DNA from: JADJPL01 sp964607915
Lineage (GTDB): Bacteria; Bacteroidota; Bacteroidia; Chitinophagales; Saprospiraceae
Direction of reading: 5' to 3'
DNA: 17,120 nt
Assembly: GCA_964607915.1 (NCBI GenBank)
Contig: CAZSMU010000079.1
Coordinates: 1 to 17,120 of the forward strand
The position numbers were made by a program, and so were the translations under genes. The notes below the pieces were generated by a model that saw only the letters and a list, made by a program, of their open reading frames with translations, had not been told where the DNA came from and searched no databases. Positions 1 through 8,205 of this stretch are shown here, one piece after another. Numbering within the stretch: position 1 is the first letter of the stretch; each line of letters starts with the position of its first letter.

Positions 1-149
1 CCCGTGGGCGCTGGATGGCCCGCAAGCCGATATTTGCACTGGATGATGCTTATTAAACCATAATCAGACTTGTTGCGAGGGGAATTACCGAGGGGGTTGC
101 GTAATACGTCCCATCGCTCCCCCGCAATAAATCTATTATTTCCCAACCT

Positions 150-1049
150 ATGAAACCAACTTTATTAGTTCTGGCTGCTGGTATCGGGAGTCGCTACGGC
201 GGTCTCAAGCAAGTAGACGGGATAGGACCCGGAGGGGAAGCAATCCTCGAGTTTTCCATCTTTGACGCTATACGGGCCGGATTCGGCAAGGTGGTGTTCA
301 TTATACGGCACAGCATCGAACAGGAATTCCATGAAAAAATAGGTGCAAAAGTCGAGGGTCATATTCCAGTGGAGTATGTATTTCAGGAATTGGATTCCCC
401 TATTTCGGGGATTTCGGAATTCCCGTTTCGCGAAAAGCCCTGGGGTACGGGGCATGCTGTATTGGTAGCCCGCGAGGTCATCCACGAGCCGTTTGCGGTA
501 ATCAACGCCGACGACTACTACGGAATCAGTGGCTTTCACAGTATGGCGCGATTCCTGGAGGAAGCCTGTACCCCCCAGGATTATTCCATGGTAGGCTATG
601 AATTAGGCAAAACGGTATCTGCTTTCGGTAGTGTTTCCCGGGGTGTATGCGCCATGGACGCATCGCGCCAACTGACGAAGGTAGTAGAGCGTACAAAAAT
701 CGCGCGCAGCGACGGCGGGATTTACTTCGAAGATGCAGGCGGGCGGTTTGCGCTGGAAGAAAGTACCTTAGTTTCTATGAACTTCTGGGGTTTCCATCCG
801 CGCGTATTTGACTATTTCCACGAGGATTTTCTACGCTTCGTTCGCGAACAAGGTGAAAATCCCAAGGCAGAATTCTTTATACCCCTGACGGTCAATCGTC
901 TGGTAGAAGAACGGGCTGCGGCTGTCCACGTGCTGCACAGCGAGGATAAATGGTACGGCATCACTTACCGGGAAGACAAACCGGAGGTAGAAGCTGCTTT
1001 TCAAGAATTGGTTGCCGCAGGCCGCTATCCAAACGGCTTGTGGAAATAA
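150..1049 (+). CDS. Sugar-phosphate nucleotidyltransferase (NTP_transferase family)
   Basis: This 299-residue cytoplasmic protein should transfer a nucleotide from an NTP to a sugar 1-phosphate, giving an NDP-sugar and pyrophosphate. The N-terminal pyrophosphorylase loop LAAGIGSRYGGLKQ (residues 8-21) binds the NTP. PWGTGHAV (97-104) matches the nucleotide/sugar-binding segment of the family, and VINADDYYG (117-125) carries the metal-binding Asp. No signal peptide is seen and the length fits a single-domain enzyme. The ATG at 150 opens directly into the first beta strand, so the start is secure. The next gene begins 6 bases after the stop and encodes an APH-fold sugar kinase. Such a kinase could supply the sugar 1-phosphate, much as LnpB and LnpC cooperate in bifidobacteria. 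The sugar and the NTP cannot be read from the sequence, so UDP-hexose or UDP-HexNAc synthesis is only a guess. Family is confident, substrate is open. Confidence 0.9.
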   Translation: MKPTLLVLAAGIGSRYGGLKQVDGIGPGGEAILEFSIFDAIRAGFGKVVFIIRHSIEQEFHEKIGAKVEGHIPVEYVFQELDSPISGISEFPFREKPWGTGHAVLVAREVIHEPFAVINADDYYGISGFHSMARFLEEACTPQDYSMVGYELGKTVSAFGSVSRGVCAMDASRQLTKVVERTKIARSDGGIYFEDAGGRFALEESTLVSMNFWGFHPRVFDYFHEDFLRFVREQGENPKAEFFIPLTVNRLVEERAAAVHVLHSEDKWYGITYREDKPEVEAAFQELVAAGRYPNGLWK

Positions 1050-1055
1050 GGCACT

Positions 1056-2141
1056 ATGTCCATACAGGAAACCGAACAAGCACGATTGAAGGGTATCGCC
1101 GGTGCTTTTTGTGCCCGGCAAGTACAGCAGGTGCAAATCCTGCCTCTGGGAGCGGGTAATATCAACGATACCTACCTGGTCGCTTCGCCCGATTTACCGA
1201 AGGCTTTCGTGCTTCAGAAAATCAACCGCCACGTATTCAAGACCCCCTGGGACGTCATCGAAAACTCCGGCAAGCTGTACAGGCATTTATCCCGTAAAGC
1301 AATCGCGCTGACTTTGCCAGAACCTTTGCCGACACAAGACGGAACGCTCTGCTACATAGATGAGCAGGAGGATTATTGGCGTGCTTTCACCTATATTTCC
1401 CCCTCCCAAACCGCAGAGTATGCCACAACGCCCGATATGGCTTTCCGGGCGGGGGAGGCGATGGCCCTGTTTTTATCGGGGCTCAGCGATTTGGACCCGG
1501 ATGAAATTGTGCCGGTCATCCCCCATTTTCACCATAGTTCGCTTCGGTTGCTGCAATTCAGGGAGGTTTTGGCGGCCGACCCGGTGGGGCGTGCGTCTGT
1601 TTGCGGAGAAGAAATAGAGTTTCTCCTCAAGGAGTGCGATGTATTCCGGCAGGTAGATGAATCCGGTTTTCCACAGCGGGTGGTACATAACGATGCCAAG
1701 ATTGGGAATATGTTGTTTCACCCCGAAACGGGGCAAGCTATTGCTGTCATTGACTGGGATACGGCGATGCCTGGTGCCATCCCCTCCGATTTCGGGGATA
1801 TGGTGCGCACGATGACCACGACGCTGGGTGAAAACGACCCGCGGTACGACCAGGTACATCTGCGCAGGGATTGGTTTGAGGCTCTAGCCCGGGGTTTTGT
1901 ACCGCCCCTTCGCCAGGTTGCATTCCCGGTAGAGCTGGAAGGCCTGGTACTGGGGGCCAAATGGATTATCCTTGAGCAGATGATGCGCTTTTTAGGCGAT
2001 TACCTACAAGGGGATACCTATTACAAAACGGCTTATCCCGACCACAATGTGGTGCGTGCCCGCAATCAAACCGCACTCTACCGTTCCTTGCTGCAGCAGG
2101 AAGACGAGTTGCAGCGCATTGTAGTCCGCAAAATCGGGTGA
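1056..2141 (+). CDS. APH-fold sugar kinase, N-acetylhexosamine 1-kinase-like
   Basis: This 361-residue protein has the aminoglycoside phosphotransferase (APH/choline kinase) fold. The catalytic loop is VVHNDAKIGNMLF (209-221), with H211, catalytic D213 and metal-binding N218. The second metal motif is VIDWDTAMPG (231-240). Near the N-terminus, GAGNINDTYLV (32-42) followed by FVLQKINRHVF (51-61) is the signature I associate with NahK-like kinases rather than with antibiotic-resistance enzymes. Its likely job is to phosphorylate the anomeric position of a free (N-acetyl)hexose with ATP, in the cytoplasm. The gene sits between a nucleotidyltransferase (6 bases upstream) and an exported beta-galactosidase (stop and start nearly overlap), which supports sugar salvage. 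An annotation as an aminoglycoside resistance gene would be wrong in this context. The exact sugar is not determined. Confidence 0.87.
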   Translation: MSIQETEQARLKGIAGAFCARQVQQVQILPLGAGNINDTYLVASPDLPKAFVLQKINRHVFKTPWDVIENSGKLYRHLSRKAIALTLPEPLPTQDGTLCYIDEQEDYWRAFTYISPSQTAEYATTPDMAFRAGEAMALFLSGLSDLDPDEIVPVIPHFHHSSLRLLQFREVLAADPVGRASVCGEEIEFLLKECDVFRQVDESGFPQRVVHNDAKIGNMLFHPETGQAIAVIDWDTAMPGAIPSDFGDMVRTMTTTLGENDPRYDQVHLRRDWFEALARGFVPPLRQVAFPVELEGLVLGAKWIILEQMMRFLGDYLQGDTYYKTAYPDHNVVRARNQTALYRSLLQQEDELQRIVVRKIG

Positions 2142-2143
2142 AT

Positions 2144-5100
2144 ATGAAATCCTTTTTTCCTTTTCTTTTTTTGTTCTGTATAGCTGCCCTTCTCTCCGCC
2201 CAGTCAGTGCCCGAATGGGAAAACCCGCTCGTCAGCGAGGTGAACACAGAAAAACCCCACGCGACGTTCTTTCCCTTTGAAAACAGGGCGAAAGCGCTGT
2301 CTCTGGAGGCAAAAAACTCTGTTTACTATCAGTCGCTCAACGGTATGTGGAAGTTTCTATGGGTTCCCGCCCTGAGTGGGCGACCGGAGGGATTTCAGGA
2401 ACCCAGGTTCAACGATGCGGCCTGGGGCGAATTCCCGGTACCTTCCAATTGGGAGTTCAAGGGGTATGGGGTACCGATTTACGTGAACCAACCCCACGAA
2501 TTTGCCGTCCGGAACCCCAACCCTCCCGATGTGCCCGACGATACTCCGGTTGGGTCGTACCGGAAAGTATTTCGCGTACCCGATACCTGGAAGGGCCGGC
2601 GCGTACTCCTTCACTTTGGGGCGGTGAAGTCGGCGTATTACGTCTGGATAAACGGGCAAAAAGTAGGGTATAGCGAAGACAGCAAAACCCCGGCGGAGTT
2701 CGATATCACCTCTTATTTAAAGGAGGGCGACAACCTCCTCGCCCTGCAGGTATATCGCTGGAGCGACGGAAGTTATTTAGAGTGCCAGGACTTTTGGCGC
2801 ATCAGCGGTATTGAGCGCGATGTGTATCTCTATGCAGCGCCCTTGGTACACGTGCGCGATTATTTTGTAAAAAGCGGCCTGGATGCTGCTTATAAAGATG
2901 GAGTATTTGATATCGAGCTTGTACTTGGAAATGCGGGACCGCAGGAAGCCAAGGGCTATTCCCTGGAACTGGAACTACAGGATGCCGGCAAAAGGACCGT
3001 CTTTTTAGAGAAACTCGATTTAGGTACCCTCAAAACCGGTGCCGAAGACCAGGTATTCCGCTTTTCCAGAGGAGTGGCCTCTCCTAAGCCGTGGACGGCA
3101 GAGACCCCCAATCTGTACCTCCTTTTGATGACGCTGAAAGACGCCGGGGGAAATACCATAGAGGTCATCCCCCAGCGCGTAGGATTCCGAACGGTAGAAA
3201 TCAAAAATGGACTATTTCTGATAAACGGGGTGCGCGTTTTGATAAAAGGGGCAAACCGACATGAGCACGACCCGGCGACCGCACACGTCATCAGCCGGGA
3301 AAGCATGGTGCGCGATATCCAGTTGATGAAACAACACAACCTGAATGCCGTGCGCACCGCCCACTACCCAAACGACCCGTTATGGTATGCTTTGTGCGAT
3401 GAATATGGCCTCTATGTAGTGGACGAAGCGAATATAGAATCGCATGGTATGGGCTATAACCTGGACCGAACCCTGGGCAACAACCCCCAGTGGAGGGAAG
3501 CCCATCTGATGCGTACCCGGCGCATGGTGGAGCGCGATAAAAATCATCCGAGTATCATCACCTGGTCCCTGGGCAACGAAGCGGGCAACGGAGTCAATTT
3601 TTACGCTACCTATGAATGGACGAAAGGGCGCGACAGCACCCGGCCGGTCCAGTATGAACGCACACAATTAGGCTGGGGGAATACCGCCACCGCAGAGTGG
3701 AATACGGATATCCTGGCACCCATGTACTTCTGGAAAGAGGGCATGCTCTCCATGTTGGAAAAAAATCCCTCCAAACCGATGATTCTATGCGAATACAACC
3801 ACACGATGGGCAACAGCAGCGGAGGGTTCAAAGAATACTGGGATTTTTTCCGCACGAACCCCCGATTGCAAGGAGGCTTCATCTGGGACTGGGTGGACCA
3901 GGGCGTATATAAAGTGACGGCTCAAGGCGATACCATCTTCGCATACGGCGGCGATTTTGGTCCGGCGGGTACCCCGAGCGACAACAATTTCCTGTGCAAC
4001 GGTCTGGTACAGCCCGACCGGCGCATCAACCCGCATTTGCTGGAGGTCAAAAAGGTCTATCAATATATTCGCAGCGAAGCTCTGGATCTGCCGGCGGGTA
4101 AAATCCGAATCCATAACGAATATGCATTCATTGGCTTGGACGATGTCTATCTCGAATGGGATCTCATGGCCAACGGGGAATCGCTTGCAAAAGGCCGCTT
4201 CGAGCCGGGTAGTGTCCCCGCCGGGGGCAGTCTGGATATAGAGCTGCCCCTGCCCGAGTTCCCTGCCGACGAGAGGGAATACTTCCTGGACTTGTCGTAT
4301 CGTACCAAAACAGGTGGGCAATTGCTACCTACCGATTATGAGGTTGCAAAAGAACAATTTGCCTTTGCTGCCCAGGCCAAAGTGTTCGTCGGTGCACGGC
4401 GCGCGTCAAAAGCTCCTACCCTTTCCAAAAAGGCCGACGGCTGGATGGTGGAAGGGAGCAGTTTCCGTATCCACTTCAACCAAAATGGACGGCTGACCGC
4501 ATACCAATACAAGGGGCAGTCATTGATTCAATCCCCTTTGGTGCCTTCCTTCTGGCGTGCGCCTACGGACAACGACTTTGGGGCAGCCTTGCAAAAGCGC
4601 TTAAAAGTATGGAAAACGGCTGCCGAAAATGCTGTTCCCGGAACAGCGGAGGCCCGTATGACTGGGGAAATGGTGGAAATCCAGAATACGCATACCATAG
4701 CAGAGGTACAGGCGGTCGTCCGGGAAACGTATCAGGTAGCTGGGGACGGCAGCATCCAGGTGCGCTATGCTTTTGAACCGATTGGAGAGAGCCAGCAGCC
4801 CCCTCTTTTGCGCATAGGTATGCAGACGGACATGCCGAAAACATTCGACCGCATGAGTTGGTATGGGCGAGGGCCGGAAGAATCGTACGAGGACCGCAAA
4901 TACGGTGCGCATATTGGCCAGTACCAGGGAACCGTGCGCGAACAATTTCATCCGTATATCCGCCCCCAGGAAACCTCGAATAAGTCGGATGTGCGCTGGA
5001 TGGCGTTGCGCGACGCCAGGGGCTTCGGATTGCTCTTTGCAGGAGATATGCCGCTCAGCACGAGCGCCCTGCACTTCTACGCCGGCGACCTCGATCCCGG

Positions 5101-5311
5101 GGAAGAAAAGCAACAGATGCATGCCGCTGAACTCCGGGAGCGCAATCTGACGCATGTGCGCATAGATTATCGCCAGAGCGGCCTGGGGGGAATCAATAGT
5201 TGGGGCGCTTTGCCTTTGGAAGAATACCGCCTGCCCTACCGGGCCTATTCGTATAGCTTCCGCATATATCCCCTGGCATCGGGGGAACGGATTGATCAGG
5301 TAGTCCGATAG
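2144..5311 (+). CDS. Beta-galactosidase, GH2 (LacZ type), exported
   Basis: This is a full-length LacZ-type GH2 enzyme of 1055 residues that hydrolyses terminal beta-galactosides. Residues 1-19 form a signal peptide (basic start, hydrophobic core FFPFLFLFCIAALL, cleavage likely at SA|Q), so it probably acts in the periplasm or outside the cell. The sugar-binding and immunoglobulin-like domains precede a TIM barrel. The acid/base Glu is E479 in TWSLGNEAGNG, and the nucleophile is E550 in ILCEYNHTMGNS. The C-terminal beta-sandwich carries RAPTDND (805-811). The ATG at 2144 was chosen because it gives a clean signal peptide. A GTG at 2138, overlapping the kinase stop, would add only two residues. 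The gene closes the operon with the kinase and nucleotidyltransferase, and the galactose or exposed HexNAc it releases could feed them. The exact glycan is unknown, and GH2 can include related exo-glycosidases, but the LacZ-like five-domain length favours beta-galactosidase. Confidence 0.95.
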   Translation: MKSFFPFLFLFCIAALLSAQSVPEWENPLVSEVNTEKPHATFFPFENRAKALSLEAKNSVYYQSLNGMWKFLWVPALSGRPEGFQEPRFNDAAWGEFPVPSNWEFKGYGVPIYVNQPHEFAVRNPNPPDVPDDTPVGSYRKVFRVPDTWKGRRVLLHFGAVKSAYYVWINGQKVGYSEDSKTPAEFDITSYLKEGDNLLALQVYRWSDGSYLECQDFWRISGIERDVYLYAAPLVHVRDYFVKSGLDAAYKDGVFDIELVLGNAGPQEAKGYSLELELQDAGKRTVFLEKLDLGTLKTGAEDQVFRFSRGVASPKPWTAETPNLYLLLMTLKDAGGNTIEVIPQRVGFRTVEIKNGLFLINGVRVLIKGANRHEHDPATAHVISRESMVRDIQLMKQHNLNAVRTAHYPNDPLWYALCDEYGLYVVDEANIESHGMGYNLDRTLGNNPQWREAHLMRTRRMVERDKNHPSIITWSLGNEAGNGVNFYATYEWTKGRDSTRPVQYERTQLGWGNTATAEWNTDILAPMYFWKEGMLSMLEKNPSKPMILCEYNHTMGNSSGGFKEYWDFFRTNPRLQGGFIWDWVDQGVYKVTAQGDTIFAYGGDFGPAGTPSDNNFLCNGLVQPDRRINPHLLEVKKVYQYIRSEALDLPAGKIRIHNEYAFIGLDDVYLEWDLMANGESLAKGRFEPGSVPAGGSLDIELPLPEFPADEREYFLDLSYRTKTGGQLLPTDYEVAKEQFAFAAQAKVFVGARRASKAPTLSKKADGWMVEGSSFRIHFNQNGRLTAYQYKGQSLIQSPLVPSFWRAPTDNDFGAALQKRLKVWKTAAENAVPGTAEARMTGEMVEIQNTHTIAEVQAVVRETYQVAGDGSIQVRYAFEPIGESQQPPLLRIGMQTDMPKTFDRMSWYGRGPEESYEDRKYGAHIGQYQGTVREQFHPYIRPQETSNKSDVRWMALRDARGFGLLFAGDMPLSTSALHFYAGDLDPGEEKQQMHAAELRERNLTHVRIDYRQSGLGGINSWGALPLEEYRLPYRAYSYSFRIYPLASGERIDQVVR

Positions 5312-5312
5312 C

Positions 5313-5558
5313 CTAAAGGGAATCAGGCGGGTCGTGGAGGGGAGCTTTAACGAGCTCGTCCACGGCTTTCCCGGTTTCGCGGGCGGCTTTTTCCCAAAGA
5401 TGAAAATAGGCGAGGCATTGCAGGAGGAGTTCTTCAGGGGGCAATGAAGTATCTATGCCGAGGGTATGCAATACCTGGAGCTGTTCTTCCGTGAACGCTG
5501 TTCTCCGGGAGCCCAGTAGGAGCATGGTATAAACAGATTGGAGGAGTTTTTCGTCCAT
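5313..5558 (-). CDS. Small hypothetical protein, 81 residues
   Basis: I do not recognise this protein. It reads MDEKLLQSVY onward, is rich in Leu and charged residues, and looks wholly helical and cytoplasmic. Two amphipathic stretches lie around residues 3-30 and 38-64. There is no signal peptide, Cys pair or metal motif. The ATG at 5558 lies just after the glycosyltransferase stop (5573-5575), so the pair is probably co-transcribed. A TTG at 5579 would add seven residues and overlap the upstream gene, which is less likely. On the other side its stop lies one base from the end of the convergent beta-galactosidase gene. Codon use looks coding and the residue pattern is protein-like, so I believe it is real, but no function is proposed. 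Confidence 0.6.
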   Translation of the reverse strand: MDEKLLQSVYTMLLLGSRRTAFTEEQLQVLHTLGIDTSLPPEELLLQCLAYFHLWEKAARETGKAVDELVKAPLHDPPDSL

Positions 5559-5572
5559 TGGGTGGGTACATG

Positions 5573-6580
5573 TCAGCAAAACCAGAAAAAATCAATCCCA
5601 GCCTGCAGGCCTTGTGCGTTCAGGGCGTCGTCTATATCTTTCTGTTCGTTTGGACCGGATACGGCCAGTATGATTTGGGGATGCCCCGTTTCACCGATGA
5701 TTCGGGTACTTTCCATTCGGATACCATAGATCAGGTGACCCCATTTTGAAGGGGTATCACAGCACCAGCGGAAGGGGATATCCCGAGCTACCAGCATAGA
5801 GGCTAGTTCTTTTCCTTTTCGGCCAGCCCCCCACAAGATAAGGGGCCGCTCCGGCCGGTAGCTGATTTCGAGGAACCAGGGCAATTTTATGCGGAAATAT
5901 TGCTGATTGGCATGGCTTTCCAGATTTCGGGAGCTGCGCAGGGTATGGTCGCGCCAAAAGTGCAGTACTTCGGGTACGGGGAGTACGGACAATCCGCTGT
6001 GAAAAAAGCGGAAGGCCAGGTCGTAGTCTTCCGGATTGACATCGCGAGTATGACCGCCTGCCCGGGTGAAGTCTTCCCGAAACGCCATCCAGCAAGGGGA
6101 AGGGATGGTACATTCGCGGTAGATTTCGTTCCAGTTCCTTCCGGTTCGGATAACGTCGTTCAGCCACTGGGCGTAGCGCTGATAGCCCGGGCCGAGTTCA
6201 AACTCATCGGAGAAGTAGGCTACCAAGGCAGTGCTGATATACCCGGGGCCGGATTGGAGCAGCGGTCGCCGCAGAGCTTCCAGCTTGTGGGGGGCCATGT
6301 AGTCGTCGGCATCCATCCGGGTAATGAAAGTACCTGAGGCAGCGTCTACTGCGACGCGCAGGGCGGGGATAATCCCTTTTTCCCTGCTGCTGAGGACGCG
6401 GATGCGCGGGTCGCGCCGGGCGTATTCTTCGAGGAGGCTTCGGGAGTCGTCGGTGGACTGGTCGTCCACGGCGAGCAGTTCCCAATCAGGGGTGCTTTGG
6501 CTGAGGATACTGTCCAGGCAGAGCGGCAGGTGCTTGCTTTCGTTGAAAACGGGCATGATAATGCTGACCAGTTTGGGCAT
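5573..6580 (-). CDS. GT2 family glycosyltransferase with C-terminal Rossmann-like domain
   Basis: This 335-residue protein begins with a GT-A glycosyltransferase domain (about 1-225). VSIIMPVFNES (5-15) starts the nucleotide-binding fold and LLAVDDQSTDDS (35-46) follows. RMDADDY (88-94) is the DxD metal site, and NPEDYDLAFR (182-191) holds the probable catalytic base. It would transfer a sugar from an NDP-sugar onto an acceptor at the inner face of the membrane, as in surface-polysaccharide or glycolipid synthesis. No membrane segment is evident. Residues about 245-331 look like a separate domain: RPLILWGAGRKGKELASML is a strand, Gly-rich loop and helix as in dinucleotide-binding Rossmann folds, and a later strand is IILAVSG (303-309). 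The small protein downstream is probably in the same transcript. Donor and acceptor are unknown, and the nearby nucleotide-sugar operon is on the other strand. Confidence 0.88.
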   Translation of the reverse strand: MPKLVSIIMPVFNESKHLPLCLDSILSQSTPDWELLAVDDQSTDDSRSLLEEYARRDPRIRVLSSREKGIIPALRVAVDAASGTFITRMDADDYMAPHKLEALRRPLLQSGPGYISTALVAYFSDEFELGPGYQRYAQWLNDVIRTGRNWNEIYRECTIPSPCWMAFREDFTRAGGHTRDVNPEDYDLAFRFFHSGLSVLPVPEVLHFWRDHTLRSSRNLESHANQQYFRIKLPWFLEISYRPERPLILWGAGRKGKELASMLVARDIPFRWCCDTPSKWGHLIYGIRMESTRIIGETGHPQIILAVSGPNEQKDIDDALNAQGLQAGIDFFWFC

Positions 6581-6604
6581 CTTGCGCGAAGATTTTTTAT
6601 TTTC

Positions 6605-6635
6605 TTTGGTTTATGAACTCAAAAGCGTAAATTTG
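6605..6635 (+). promoter_or_regulatory. Bacteroidota-type promoter for atpD
   Basis: TTTG at 6605-6608 and TAAATTTG at 6628-6635 match the Bacteroidota -33 and -7 boxes (TTTG and TAnnTTTG) with 19 bases between them. Transcription would start near 6642 and leave about 40 bases of leader before the atpD ATG at 6683. The divergent glycosyltransferase gene starts at 6580, so this roughly 100-base gap must serve both genes. On the minus strand I see only a weak candidate, TTTTG around 6620-6624. Confidence 0.7.
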
Positions 6636-6682
6636 CAGCGTTTTTCAAGAATCTGCTTTATTTATTCTCAAATATCAGTACT

Positions 6683-8191
6683 ATGTCGAATATCGGTCAC
6701 GTCAAACAGGTTATCGGGCCCGTGGTGGACGTTGCATTCCCGAATGCGAGCAGTCTTCCCGAGATATACAATGCGCTGGAGATAAAGCGCCCGAATGGGG
6801 AGCACCTGGTGCTCGAAGTGCAGCAGCACCTGGGCGAAGACAGTGTACGCGCCATTGCCATGGACTCTACCGATGGTCTCAAGCGCGGGACGGATGTCGA
6901 AGATACCGGCCGCTCTATTTCAATGCCGGTAGGAGAAGAAATCCGCGGCCGTTTGTTCAACGTCATCGGTAAGCCCATTGATGGTTTGGGAGAAATCAAA
7001 TCGAAGCAGACATACTCCATCCACCGCAAGCCACCGGCGTACGAAGACCTCTCCACGGAAAAAGAGGTCTTGTTCACGGGCATCAAGGTCATTGACCTAA
7101 TCGAGCCCTACCTGAAAGGGGGTAAAATCGGCCTCTTCGGAGGTGCTGGTGTGGGCAAGACGGTCTTGATCATGGAGTTGATCAACAACATCGCCAAAGG
7201 ATATGAGGGGATTTCAGTATTCGCAGGCGTAGGAGAACGCACCCGCGAGGGAAATGACCTGCTCCGGGAAATGATCGAGTCGAATGTCATCCGCTACGGT
7301 GAGGACTTCAAGCACTCCATGGAGGAGGGCAGCTGGGACCTGAGCAAGGTGGACGGCAACGAGTTGAACAAATCCCAGGCCACCCTGGTGTTCGGGCAGA
7401 TGAACGAGCCCCCCGGAGCCCGTGCGCGGGTCGCCTTGTCGGGCCTTACTGTTGCTGAATACTATCGCGATGGAGACCTTTCCGACCCCACCGGTGGCCG
7501 CGATATTCTCTTCTTTATTGACAATATCTTCCGCTTCACGCAGGCTGGCTCCGAGGTATCCGCCTTGTTGGGCCGTATGCCCTCGGCAGTAGGGTACCAG
7601 CCTACGCTGGCTACCGAGATGGGTATCATGCAGGAGCGCATCACCTCTACCCGCCGGGGTTCGATTACGTCTGTACAAGCGGTTTACGTCCCTGCAGACG
7701 ACCTTACGGACCCCGCGCCGGCAACAACCTTCGCCCACCTCGATGCGACTACGGTACTCAGCCGCAAAATCGCTGCCCTGGGTATCTATCCGGCCGTTGA
7801 CCCACTGGATTCTACCTCCCGCATCCTCGACCCGCTCATCATCGGGGACGAGCACTACAACTGCGCCCAGCGCGTGAAGAACATCCTGCAGCGCTACAAC
7901 GAACTCCAGGACATCATCGCCATCCTCGGTATGGAAGAACTTTCTGACGACGACAAACTGGTGGTACACCGCGCCCGTCGCGTACAGCGCTTCCTGTCGC
8001 AACCTTTCCACGTGGCCGAGCAATTCACAGGTATCCCGGGTGTGATGGTGCCTATTGAAGAAACCATCCGCGGTTTCAACATGATCATGGATGGCGAGAC
8101 GGATGAATATCCCGAAGCAGCGTTCAACCTGAAAGGTACTATTGACGAAGTAATGGAAGCGGGCAAAAAGATGCTTGCGGAAGTTGCTTAA
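6683..8191 (+). CDS. atpD: F1F0 ATP synthase subunit beta
   Basis: This is the 502-residue catalytic subunit of F1, a peripheral complex on the cytoplasmic face of the inner membrane that makes ATP from ADP and phosphate using the ion gradient. The Walker A loop is GGAGVGKT (153-160). The catalytic Glu lies in GERTREGNDL (E185), and RDILFFIDNIFRF (273-285) is the Walker B region. The DELSEED lever appears as EELSDDD (418-424). Compared with E. coli-type beta subunits there is extra sequence at about 204-232 (YGEDFKHSMEEGSWDLSKVD and on), between SNVI and the ATLVFGQMNEPPG strand. An insertion there is, to my knowledge, usual in Bacteroidota. atpC follows after 14 bases. The other ATP synthase genes are not in the window, consistent with the split arrangement common in this phylum. 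Confidence 0.98.
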   Translation: MSNIGHVKQVIGPVVDVAFPNASSLPEIYNALEIKRPNGEHLVLEVQQHLGEDSVRAIAMDSTDGLKRGTDVEDTGRSISMPVGEEIRGRLFNVIGKPIDGLGEIKSKQTYSIHRKPPAYEDLSTEKEVLFTGIKVIDLIEPYLKGGKIGLFGGAGVGKTVLIMELINNIAKGYEGISVFAGVGERTREGNDLLREMIESNVIRYGEDFKHSMEEGSWDLSKVDGNELNKSQATLVFGQMNEPPGARARVALSGLTVAEYYRDGDLSDPTGGRDILFFIDNIFRFTQAGSEVSALLGRMPSAVGYQPTLATEMGIMQERITSTRRGSITSVQAVYVPADDLTDPAPATTFAHLDATTVLSRKIAALGIYPAVDPLDSTSRILDPLIIGDEHYNCAQRVKNILQRYNELQDIIAILGMEELSDDDKLVVHRARRVQRFLSQPFHVAEQFTGIPGVMVPIEETIRGFNMIMDGETDEYPEAAFNLKGTIDEVMEAGKKMLAEVA

Positions 8192-8205
8192 ATCCCGACT
8201 TTGCC

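Noticed and set aside
1..149. Possible 3' end of an upstream gene (open for about 18 to 20 codons in two frames)
   Set aside because: Too short to choose a frame or recognise a family. No promoter box or RNA structure could be supported either.
1056..2141. Aminoglycoside resistance gene
   Set aside because: The APH fold is shared, but the NahK-like N-terminal motifs and the sugar-gene neighbours point to a sugar kinase.
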